This document shows positions 10,446 to 22,400 of a stretch of 64,000 nucleotides of DNA, in pieces. The DNA comes from Spodoptera frugiperda (lineage: Eukaryota; Arthropoda; Insecta; Lepidoptera; Noctuidae). Below the pieces are notes generated by a model. It had not been told where the DNA came from, searched no databases, and saw nothing but the letters and a program-made list of their open reading frames with translations. The stretch spans positions 6,941,501 through 7,005,500 of the forward strand of contig NC_064235.1 of NCBI RefSeq assembly GCF_023101765.2. The letters run 5' to 3'. The first letter of the stretch is position 1. Each line of letters opens with the position of its first letter. Both the position numbers and the translations under genes were made by a program.

Positions 10446-13400
10446 CAGGGGGGAAAATCATCCAATGACTTCTCTCGCCAGGGCAAAGCGAGAGGGAGTG
10501 TCAGACTCTTACTGACTAAAAACCACCCCGTTCCTTCTCCTGCTTGTCAAGCCGGAGCCCCGGTAAACCCGCTAGGTAGTCCGCAGCTCCGGATTAAGCA
10601 TCAGCCCTATTGGGCCCCATCTGTGGTGGTCTGATGGCTCTTTGAGGCGCGCGCGGAACGCGACGCGCCGCACGCACGGGTCTGGTTCTGGTCGGGCGGC
10701 GAGCTACCCTTGCTCACCGTCCGCAGACCCGCACTTACGGTGGCCGGAGATCGTCTCGCGATCCCCGACGCCCGGAGTGTCTCTCGCGACGGCTGGGGCG
10801 TGAAGAGGTTCGTTCTCTCACGCGCCCCGCCTCCTCCTTAGCTAGCATGACTGCTTCGCAGAAGGAGGAGACGGCATCCCAGTCCCCCTCGCTCCGCACC
10901 ATGGTCTGAACCAATGCCGGACGCGAGAGGTCGCCGTCGCCGACCACATCCCTGAGGACACGGCGGTGCTCAGCCCATGCAGGGCACACCGCCACCGTAT
11001 GCTCCACCGTATCCTCCGGGCGGTCCGCACAGTGATGACACCCGGGCGTTTCCTCCCGCCCAATCAGAAACAGGAACCTACCGAAACTTCCATGTCCGGT
11101 AAGCACCTGCGTCAGGCGGTAGGTGAGGACGCCGTGGCGCCTCTCTAGCCACTCCTCAAAGAGGGGACTTACCGCTGCAATGACAGCGAGCCCAGCCCTC
11201 GGTTGCGACAGTCGTTGCTGCCATTCCACCATGAGATCACGCCGGAGCTCGTCCCGCCACGCACTAATCTGGCGCGGCAGCGGAGTTTCGCCCCGGCGAC
11301 GCGCGTCGGCGTGCAAACTAAAGACGCGCGCAAGCACCTTTGCCTCCAGATCCCATGGTGGCAATCCGGCAAGGAGGTTCGCCGCTTCCCCGGAGATCGT
11401 ACGATATCCACGGATTATTCGGATGGCCATGACCCTCTGGGACGTAAGTAGCGCCCGAGCTGGCCGCCGCATCAGACTCGGGGCCCATACAGGGGCGCCG
11501 TAGAGGGCCATGGACCGCACGATCCCCGCGTACAACCTCCGGCAGGAGGCATTTGGCCCCCGAGGTTGGGCAGGAGCCGCTTAAGCGCAGCCCCCGTCCG
11601 TTCCAACTTAGGAGCCAAACGTCGGAAGTGCTCCACGAAGTTCCATCGACTGTCGAGGACGAGTCCTAGGTACTTCATCGTCGTCCCGACACCGATGGTA
11701 ACCCCTCCTGCCGTTATTTGGGACCCACCCAGAGGTGGCGCGTTCCCGCGGCCATGAAAACACATGGCCTCGGACTTGTGGAGCGCCACCTCGAGTCCCA
11801 ATTGCCGGATCCTTGCAACGACCGTCGCAACCGCTCTCGCCATAAAATTGGCCGCCGCCTGGTGCGACCTCCCGTGCGCTAGCACCAGCGTGTCGTCGGC
11901 GTAACAGACTACGCTGACGCCGTTCGGGAGGTCGGTGCGCAGCACCCAGTCGTAACCGATGTTCCACAGGAGCGGCCCCAAAACCGAACCCTGTGGAACA
12001 CCGCGCGACATCTCTCGCCGGTTCCACTCACCTTGGTGACCGGGGTACGTGACGAATCTATCCGTCAGGTAGGCCTCGATAACACGACGGAGATAGGTAG
12101 GCACCCGGTGATACCGGAGTGCCTCCAGTATGCAGCTCCAGGGTAGGGAATTGAAAGCGTTGGCGATGTCCAGAGACACCGCCACGACGACCCCACCCCT
12201 GGACACTGCATTCCCCGTCGTGAGGTCTCTTACGCGCATGATGGCGTCCACCGTGGAGCGCCCTCTGCGGAAGCCGAACTGGCCATCCGCGAGGTCCGGC
12301 CCAATTCCGGACAAGTGCGCGACGAGGCGGTTCGAAATTATCCTTTCGAAGACTTTTCCCACCTCGTCGAGCAGCACAATGGGCCGGTACGCGGACGGAG
12401 AGTCCGCGGGGCGCCCCGGCTTCTTCACGAGGACCAGTTTTCCCGTCTTCCACTGAAGCGGGAACTGGCCCCTCTCCAAGCATGCGCTGTAGAGACCTAT
12501 CAATCGAGGCCCGAGAGCCTCGGAGGCCAGGACCCACGCCTTACCATGTAGGCCATCGGGTCCTGGGGCGGTATTCTTGGCGCCCATCCGGCGCACCGCC
12601 GCTCTCAGTTCTGCCTCGGTCACCTCGGGAACGGTGTCGTCGTCATCGTCGCTGTGGCCCGCATTGGTCACCGCAGGGGGCGGAGTCATGAATGGAGGGG
12701 TGAAACCCCTCCGAAGTCGGGGGAACAAGGCGCCAACTACCTCCTCCACAACTTCTGGCCGGAGACTCTGAGTCAGCGGGGGAGCCCAGGTGCGGAGCTT
12801 ATCACGCACCATCCGATAGGGGCGCCCCCATGGATCTCTGTTCAGAGTCTCCAGCATCTCCCGGCGGGCTTTCTCCTTAGCCCGCCAAATTTCCGCTTTG
12901 AGGGCGGCCTTTGCCGCCTTGTACCCCTCGTACAACTCCGCCTCTCTTACCTCCGCATCTGAAGGACGGATACGGAGCCTGCGGTGCCTGGTGTACCGGC
13001 GTCGCGCAGCAACGCACGCACTGCGCATAGCAGCCAACTCCTGCGACCACCAGTACACCTGGCGCTTGCGCTGACCTGGTCGGACCCGGGGCATCGCCAC
13101 GTCACATATTCTGGACATGGCGTCCTGGAGCCATCTTGCTTCCTCGTCGATGTCGGCAGGCCTGTCCGGTGGTATCACCCAGGCCTGCACGATTGCGGCT
13201 TCCAGGAAAAGCTCCCGGTCCAGCTGTCTCAGCGCCCAACGCGGGCCACATGGGGCCTGTCTGACTGGCGGGTTCGCGGCCTCGGTGGAGACGTCAAACC
13301 GGATGTACCGGTGGTCCGAGAACGTCTCCACCTCCTCCATAACGCGCCAGTCAACGACACGAGGTGACAGAGCGGGGCTGGCGAACGATATGTCCACCAC

Positions 13401-16400
13401 CGATTCGCCCTGCATCCGCACGCACGTGGGGACAGAACCCCGGTTCAGGACGACTAGGCCTGTCTCCAGAGCCCAGTCTTCCACCATCCTACCCCGAACG
13501 TCAGTGAGCCGGGAACCCCAAGCCAAGTTTTTGGCATTGAAGTCCCCGAGGACAAGCACGGGGAGGGAACGGAACCCGACGACGACGGCGACCAACTCCC
13601 TGAGGGAGTTGTGGAACTCGGCGAGAGTTCGGTTCGGAGAGAAATACACGCCCACCACAGCGATCTCTCCGAACCGTGCTGCGACACAACCCCGGCCTCT
13701 CTGAGCGCTCTCGAGAGTCGGGGTACCGGCGGCGGCCGACGAGATGATGGTCACCGAGCCGTCCAAGTCCGCCACCCAGTGATCCCTGGGCGGGACGAAA
13801 TACGGCTCGGAGACCACAGCAACATTGATTGACCACTGCGCCATGCTCTGGAGCAGCAGATCCTGAGCGGCGGCGCAGTGGTTGATATTCGCCTGGAGGA
13901 GGCGGAATGGATTTATTACTGGCAATCCATCACGACCTCCTCCCTGGCAGCATTACAGCCGGCGGTGGCTACGGCGGCGGTAGTAGTGGCGACCGCGGCG
14001 GCGGCGGCGGCGGCGGCGGAAGCGACGGGGGCGGCGGAGGGCCTACCCTTGCCCCTTGGTTTGGTTGGGGGGAGCAGGCCTTGCTCCCGACCCGGTGATT
14101 GGCCGGCTTACCGGCCGCTGCACATGCGTCGCAGTGCAGCGGGGCGGTGCATGAGCCAGCTCTGTGACCGGGCTGACCGCATCGGAAGCAGCGGTCGCTG
14201 CGGTCAACCTCTGAGGTGCATTTGGCGCTTACGTGATCGCCCACGTGGCAGCGGTAGCACCTCAGAGGCCGGATTTCGAGCAGCCTGACCTGCGCCGAAA
14301 CCCAACCTACCAGGAGCCTTTTACCCTCCTTTATCTTTTTGGCCGCTGTGACGGGGCAGCTCACTACGACTGTGCGCAACCCCGAATTGTCCGGACGGAT
14401 GGTGCCTGCCTTGACCTGTTCAGCAGGGCACCCTCCTGTCCTGGCGACAGCGGCCACCACCTCTTGTTCCGTTACGGAGTCATCCAGGCCCATTATTCGC
14501 AGATCCAAGCATTTTGTGGGCCTGGACACGCGAACCTCGTCCGCACCAAGACACGCCCGGAGCCTTTCAGCTAGGGCGTCTGCGGACGGACCACTAGTCG
14601 CGCCGGGGACCTCCAGTAGACGGGCTCCAGTCGCAGTTGCCTTGATTGCAAACCCGTCAGGTGCCCCGAACTCCGCAGGAGTCACCGCCCCTTTAATTTG
14701 GCGAGGACGTCGCCATATGTCACGCCCCTTTGGACAGCATCGGGCTGTAGTGTTAGAACTACAGCCGCGGTCTTAGGGGCGCGAAGCAAGGCCGCAGCGC
14801 GCTTCTCTTTGCGCTGCTGCTGGCGCCGCTGCCGCTGCGCTTTTTTGCGGCGCTTCCTGCCTTCTTTGGCGACCCTCCTCGCCTCGCCGACTACTTGCCA
14901 CTCGCCACCACCGAGATCTCTTGCCGGCGGGGTAGGCATAACTGTGGCCGGGCTAACGGCCTGCTGAGCCGTTACTCTCCCTTTTCTTTTATTTCTGCGC
15001 CCTGTTGGCGCATTCGGTAGAGGCTCCACCTGCACTGGTGGAGGCACCGGGGCCCTCGCAGGAGGAGCCGCTCTTGCCCTCGCCGTCGGTTGAGTGCCGC
15101 GGCCAGTCTCACCAGAAGGCTTGGCCGCAACAGCCGCATATGAGCGCGAGGCCGTCTGACTCGCTGCTAGAGGTGGACGGAGGACCTTACTTTCCAGCAC
15201 GTCAAAACGCTGCCGGAAAGCAGCCATCTCCCGCCGCATCAGTCCGAGTGTGTCAGACTCCGGCATGGGCTGGGGTCGGCTTCCACGTGAAGCGGCTAGC
15301 TCAGCTTTGGTAGCCTGAAGCTCGGCCTCCAGAGCCGCATTAGAGGCCGACAACCGCGCCAGTTCTCGCCGCATTATGACCAGCTCGCTGTGCACTTTTT
15401 CGGCTGAGGGCAGCCCACACCGTTTAAAGACCGCTGACATTATGGTGGTCTCCGCCGACTTCATTTGCTCATTTCTGGCAGGCTGGGATTTCTTACCAGC
15501 CAGCCTGCGGAGCTCCTCCTTGATGGTTTGGCGGAGACCAACGGAATCGTGCTCAGCCTCTAAGCCATCGGCAGCAGTCACGTCCATTATGGAGGAATCT
15601 GACTGTCGTCCGACTGGCTCGGTGCGGGCAGTGGCTGCCGACCTCTTGCAGCCCTTGCCCTTGCCCTTGCCCCTCGCGGCCGTGGATATTTTTGGGGCTG
15701 GGGCCTCCTGCGTGTTGAAGGACAACGCCAGTCCCTCCTGGTCCTCCTCTAGTCTGGGACGCTTAAATGACGCTCGCGTTAGGCGCTTTGACCTAATGCT
15801 CGCGTCGGATACGGGTGGGGCGTCAGACTCCGAGTCCGACGTCCTCCGACTTGGCGCTCGTATGGGGGATTCCCCACGGGCACCAGAGCCACTAGGGCTC
15901 TCAAAAACGATTACTGCAGGCGAGCTGAGCTCACCTGCCCTCTCCTCATCTAGTGGTGTTGTTTTTTTATTTGTCTCCATAAAGTTCCCACGAGTATGGG
16001 GGAAATATCCAGTCCACCCAGGCAGTGCCCCCTGTACCTGGGTAAGTGTATGTTTGTTTCCCAACTAGGGGGTCCACCGGTCCCCTAGCTGGGGGTGCGC
16101 TCGCGACTGACACTACTCCTCAGCCACGCATACCCTCGCCACGCACCAGAACTTGGTATTGGAGGAATTTTTTATAGAGGTTATCTTCCTCGCGGTCCGG
16201 GCGATCAAGCCAAGACCCTCGTCCCGTTCAGAGTCATAAAACATGACCATGACCTCTTCCCGGATTACGATATCAACGGTTGCAGTCGGGATCAACTTGT
16301 GCCCCGATGCTGCTCGTTGGCAGGGTGAGTGCACAACGAGCACCGTCCTTGCCTCTCCCCCACGCTCTCTGCTAAGTCAGAGAGACGGGCGGAAAGACGC

Positions 16401-19400
16401 TCCTTCGGAGGCGCAGGCCATGTGTTAGCACAAAGCCTGCCGCCTTCAGAACCCATCTCAGGTTCTTCCGCCCCGTCCAGAAATTCGCTACAGGCAATAG
16501 CCACTCCAACCCTATCACCCTCGTTAGGGGGACTATTGCCTGTACCCAGGGTGCACCACGGGGAGGTCTTCTGGCACCGCACCCCGGCATTTTGGGAGTT
16601 AGGAATTTAAGGGTTGTTGGGGAATCGGGGATTGGGAAGTTTGGGAAGGGGGGAATTGGGTCTCCGGTAACCTCACTCCCACAACGAAACACAACGCTAG
16701 CGTTGTTTCATCCGGAGCTGCGGACTACCTAGCGGGTTTACCGGGGCTCCGGGTCGAAAAGCAGGAGAAGGAACGGGGTGGTTTTTAGTCAGTAAGAGTC
16801 TGACACTCCCTCACCTTGCCCAAGGCGAGAGAAGTCATTGGATGATTTTCCCCCCTCAAAAAAAAAAAAAAAACGTTGTTTCATGTCGGTTTTCGGTGAG
16901 GCCGTGGTATCACTCCAGTCGAGCCGGCCTAGCAGTGCCAAAGCATGACTCTCCCACACTTTCGCATGCTTTCGCGCTGCAACCAATATTTGTACGCCTA
17001 CTGGCATAACATAGCGCCCTAAGTAAATTTACTACTATCAATCAAGTCACCTTGTGTTATCACCTATGTTAAACAAATAATATAATAAATGATTATTATT
17101 GATTAAGATAACAGAGATCCATACAGAGGTACGGTTGTTTGAGCCAACAGTACTCGTCTCCTCCTTCTGCGAAGCAGTCATGCTAGCTAAGGAGGAGGCG
17201 GGGCGCGTGAGAAAACGAACCTCACGCCCCAACCATCGCGAGAGACACTCCGGGCGTCGGGGATCGCGGGACGATCTCCGGCCACCGTAAGTGCGGGTCT
17301 GCGGACGGCGAGCAAGGGTAGCTCATCGCCCGACCAGAACCAGACCCGTGCGTGCGGCGCGTCGCGTTCCGCGCACGCCTTAAAGAGCCATCAGACCACC
17401 ACAGATGGGGCCCAGTAGGGCTGATGCCTGATCCGGAGCTGCGGACTACCTAGCAGGTTACCGGGGCTCCGGTTCGATAAGCAGGAGTAGGAACGGGGTG
17501 GTTTTTAGTCAGTAAGAGTCTGACACTCCCTCTCGCCTTGCCCAAGGCGAGAGAAGTCATTGGATGATTGTCCCCCCTCAAAAAAAGGCCGTGCAGGCAC
17601 CCATTACTGACTGTCCCGGCAGCCCGAACAGTCGCGCATGCAAATTCTCCACTCGTTCGTGCATTGACGATGATCAATGCTCTCTTGACGTCTGCACCAG
17701 AGTGTGATTTGTTCGCAGCGAGATGAAAGGATGTATGTCGTGAATGTTTAAGATTGTGTGAGAAGATGGATGGCTGATGAATTAGTTTTAAGTAATTAAA
17801 ATTCAAATTTCAGCTGATGAATCATTACATTCTTAACCCTGTAAAGGCCGGTAGCGCATTTGTAACTTCTCTGGTATTGCGAGTTTCCATGGGCGGCGCT
17901 GATCGCCTATCATCAGGTGATATATACATCACCTCGTTTATCGAACTATACCATAATAAAAATACTTTTTATTTTCGCAGGTAAACGCAGACAATTCCGA
18001 TCAAAAAACATATGGAGAGGTAGCTCAATTAACGGCTGATATTGCCCTCTCGCTCACTCGTATAGGAATTAGAAAGGGAGACATAGTATGCATTTGTAGT
18101 GAGAAAAATTTTGAATTTTTGCCAACAGTTTTGGGCATAATGTGTTCAGGCGCTGTTTTCTCCCCAACTGACCCTACATATGGCAGCCGTAAGTATATTT
18201 TTCTAAGTTATATACAGTATGGAGATCGCTCATATGACTTAAATGAAACTACAGGTAGTACTCGTCCACAGAAGCATAATACAACTAAATATTTCAACGA
18301 AAACTGTCATTTTCAAATAAAATTAATAATGAAATTAATCAAGTATTAAATTCTGTGTGATTATGTTTCTTGACCACAGAAGTGCTGTAATGTTGTAGGT
18401 TGTCTAGGAATGTTACGGACATGCGACGCGGCTGTTATAATGTATTTGTAAAGAGTGTTCAAATTAGCTCAAAGAGAATAATGCAATTTTTGGTTTACCT
18501 ACTGGGCCTATTTCGCACATATATTGTCAGCCAAGATGATAAAAAATATCATCATCATCAACAGCCTATAAGTGGCCACTGCTGACCAAAGGCCTCTACA
18601 AGGCGATTACAAACTTATAATTAGAAATTATAAGCCTTAGTTTCCTCACGATGTTTTCCTTCACCGTTTGTCAGTGGTATCTAAATAATCTTAGAAAGTA
18701 CATGTAATTCGAAAAAAGTCACATTGGTACTTGCCGTTGGTAGGTTTCCAAGCCGCATGAGGAGCCACCACAACATATTTTGGCTGATAACAAATATGTG
18801 GTTTAATTTAAGCCATAAAAGGTTTCTCCATTCTGTATACTTCTTTTATTCACCAGATCCCTTAGCCCATCGAGTGAGGATAGTCCGTCCAAAAGTAGTC
18901 TTCTGCTCCCTATCAGCCTTCAAAGAACACAAAGCAGTCTTTGATGAGGTCGGATCCGTGCAGCACTACATTTTATATGGTGACCAGGGCCAAGAAGGAG
19001 CGATACTCTTCAAAGACTTCCTGGTCAAGAGCGTGGCTCTGGAAGACTTCGAGCCGGTTCCTGTGAACGGGTGGGAGGATACAGCATTCATTGTCTACTC
19101 TTCTGGAACTACTGGTCTACCGAAAGGTGTTCCTGTCACTCATATAGGGTTTGCACTCACTCCAGAGCCATATTCTGTGCTGAATGCACAGAATATGGCT
19201 CTGGAGTGAGTGCTGGCTTTCATGTATTTTTGAAATAGTTTTTTTTGCTTACCTTTAATTTTCGTTTGTTTGGGTCTTTAGTTATTGGAGTTGAAATTGG
19301 CAACCCCCAATGGCCAATCCCCAATCACCATTCTCGAATCCCCAATCCCTATCCTATTCCCAATTACAATCCCAATCCCAAATATGTGTTAATAGTTCAT

Positions 19401-22400
19401 ATGGAAAGATGCATGCTATGAATATGTGCTATGGATGGCTTCCCTACTATTGATATATCGCATACTCGAGCTGCGCATCTTCCTCGCACAGCTACATAGC
19501 TTAGAATGGGTGGAAATGGTCACATAGTTTCACAGTTTAGCTATTTCATCTTTGAAGCATAGCATACTCGTATCCCTGATGGAAAAGCAACGTGAGGGTG
19601 CTGATGTGCTATGAAACTATGTGACTGTTTCCACTGATATTAAACTATGAAGCTGTGTGCGGGAGATACGCAGCTCGAGTTTGCGATGTATAGATAGTAG
19701 GGAAGCCATCCATAGCACACATCCACAGCACGCATCGCATATAAAAACATGGCTTAGCTTCGTCCATTTCCACCAGTGCTAAGCTATGTGTACCAATGAA
19801 GTATGATTGGTGGAAGCCAAACGCATCCATAGCAACGTAGCATAACACATCTGGTGGAAACCCCTATTCGTTTATTTTATGAGATATTATATATTTACCT
19901 GGGTGTCTTCAAGGCCCGAGTGAATAGGTTGCTTATGGGCAGACGTGCTCCATCGTAGGCCGCATCATTAGGCGAGATAGCGGCCAAACGTCGACCCATT
20001 AAATGTAAAAAAATATATATATATATTTTGTTATTATGTTCCAGTAGCTATAAAGGACTGGTAATATACACGTCTCGTGAGTTCTATTACACATATGGGC
20101 TGATGTATGCCCTCGCCTGTTTGAGGTCCAATGCGACCCTCGTGTTCAACGTCAAGGGAGGAGAGGTCCAAATGCTGGAAGCTGTGCAAAAGTATAAGGT
20201 ATAGAATCTATTTCATCTTAAAAAAATACTGTCACGTCTTTAATCCCCGAAGGGATAGGAAGGCACGTAATGCTGCTAAAAAATGTACACCCACTTTTCA
20301 CAATTTGTGTTGTAAGTCCCATTTTATAGGGGGTGAGCCTATTGCCATATACTGAGTACATTTCCAGACTCCGTGCTACTACTGAGATTTTTTTTCGAAA
20401 AGCCCATTATTACTTTGCCCGACCCGGGAATCGAACCCGAGACCAGTACCACTCAGCGCTGCCAATTGACAACATCTTCATCGTCAGCCTAAAAGTGGCC
20501 ACTGCTGACCAAAGACCTCTTCTCACACGGAGAAGGTTTGAGCATCAATCACCACGCTTGCTCAATGCGGGTTGGCGACTTCAAACTTATAATTAGAAAT
20601 TACTAGCAAACCCGGCGAATTTCGTTTCGCCACCAATGATGTTTCCTGTTTTCCTATTTTTTTTCTTGACATTTTCTCGAATTTTGCTATAAACCTCCCG
20701 AGCCCGAGACCTTTCCAACGAATGCAAAACCGTAGAAATCGGTTCGTGCGTTCTGGAGTTATAGTGTCAGGAAGGAAAACCCGACTTATTTATATATCTT
20801 TACTACTAATACTTACTTATATTATAAAGCTGAAGAGTTTGTTTGTTTGTTTGAACGCGCTAATCTCCGGAACTACTGGTCCGATTTGAATAATTATTTT
20901 TGTGTTGGATAGTGCATTTATCAAGGAAGGCTATAGGCTATTAAACATAACGCTATTACCAATTGGAGCTGAGCAGAGTGGGTGAAACCGCGCGGAAGTA
21001 GCTAGTTATAGATTAGCCCAGGTTTCCTCACAAAGTTTTCTTTAAAAAACGTTTCATAATGTTATATTTCCATCCCACAGCCGACGGTCCTCCAGTTGGC
21101 TCCTATGATCATCACGGAGCTTATCAAGTCACCGAACCTGGACCACTACGATCACAGCTCAGTCAAGTACATTGTATCTTCCAGCACTTACATCAGGCAG
21201 GACGCTGTGCTAGCTATTAAGACACGGTAAGATCCTATTTTTTTATTTAACTCGCAATGTATATTGCTTATCTGATGGTAAGCAATCGCCGCCGCCCATG
21301 GATACTTGAAACACCAGAGGCGTTACAAGTGCGTTGTCGGCCTTTTGGGGATTAGGAATTTAAAAGTTGTTGAGGAATCAGGGATTGGGAAGATTGGGAA
21401 AGGGGGGATTGGGCCTCCGGTAACCTCACTCACATAACGAAACACAACGCAAGCGTTGTTTCACGTCGGTTTGCTGTGAGGCCGTGGTATCACTCCGGTC
21501 GAGCCGGCCCATTCGTGCCGAAGCATGGCTCTCCCACACTTTCACTTGTCTGAACTTTTAAAAGAGACTATGACCTCTGAGTTTGTTTCGGCATTTCTTC
21601 TCAGAGTAGTCGGATAGGATAATTTTTTTTTTTTATATTAGTTAAATGGGTCGACGTTTGGCCGCTACCTCGCTTGATGGTAAGTGATGATGCGGCCTAT
21701 GATGGAGCACGTCTGCCCATAAGCAACCTACTCGGGCTTTGAAGACACCCAGGTTATACCCATCAGGAAACACAGAAATATTATTTATTATTATCATTTA
21801 AACACGTCATTATCTAACTCCCCAGGATACCGAGTCTGGTGTCAGTTCTCCAGCTGTACGGCATGTCTGAAGGTGGAAGCATCTGCAACGAGCTAGCCTG
21901 TACCAAGGGATACAAGGCAGGCAGCTCCGGGCTACCTGGACTAGGGTTTATTATGAAGGTATGTTATTTTAGGGGGTATTTTTTATTTTAAGTAGGAAAA
22001 TCTTCCCATGTCTTCTCCCGCCTTGGGTGAAGTAAGAGGGAGTGTCAGACTCTTACTAACTAAAAACCACCCCGTTCCTACTCCTGCTCTTCGAGTCGGA
22101 GTCCCGGTAAACCCGCTAGGTAGTCCGCAGATCCGGATCAGGTATTAGCCTTATTGGGCCCTAACTGTAGTGGTCTGATGGCTCTTTGAGGCGCGCAATT
22201 TTATTGTGTATATTGGTATTCATGAAGCAAGCAGAATATTAGTGTTACATTGTTTTCACATTGACTGCCTCGTTGGTCGAGTGGTCGCAACTGCGACTGC
22301 CGAACAAGGGTTCTCGGGATCGATTCCCGGGCCGGGCGAAATATTACTGGGCTTTTTTCGGTTTTTCAAAAATTTCTCAGTGGTAGCACGGAGTCTGGAA

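Larger units (their letters stand above)
10404..16585 (-). mobile_element. full-length R1-clade non-LTR retrotransposon (LINE)
   Basis: The element is about 6.18 kb and lies antisense within intron 1 of the ligase gene. It has a 5' UTR of about 600 bp starting CGGGGTGCGGTGCC, ORF1 with zinc knuckles, ORF2 with endonuclease and reverse transcriptase, a 3' UTR of about 290 bp and a 42-44-base A-tail (the T-run at 10402-10445). The flanking 15-bp duplications are identical. The overall plan and sequence motifs are those of the R1 clade (R1, TRAS, SART, Waldo). It is not in rDNA or telomeric repeat, so target choice looks loose. The GC-rich coding region contrasts with the surrounding DNA. Many 5'-truncated copies of its 3' end lie elsewhere in the window. 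Two one-base frameshifts probably make this copy inactive. Confidence 0.88.
10290..16965 (+). repeat. Rep-A copy interrupted by two LINE insertions
   Basis: One Rep-A copy is spread over 10290-10403, 16601-16711 and 16886-16965. The first gap is the full-length minus-strand LINE (15-bp duplication GGCATTTTGGGAGTT at 10389-10403 and 16586-16600). The second is a 163-bp plus-strand truncated copy of the same LINE family (11-bp duplication CGTTGTTTCAT at 16701-16711 and 16875-16885). Confidence 0.85.

Noticed and set aside
13878..14288. Plus-strand open frame rich in Ala and Gly
   Set aside because: It is the mirror of the proline-rich end of LINE ORF1 on the minus strand.
11123..15313. Many long plus-strand open frames
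   Set aside because: They are shadows of the GC-rich LINE ORFs on the minus strand.
22258..22330. Functional tRNA gene
   Set aside because: The A-box and B-box are present, but the sequence continues into a SINE body, lacks a foldable cloverleaf with a clear anticodon arm, and is one of many dispersed copies.
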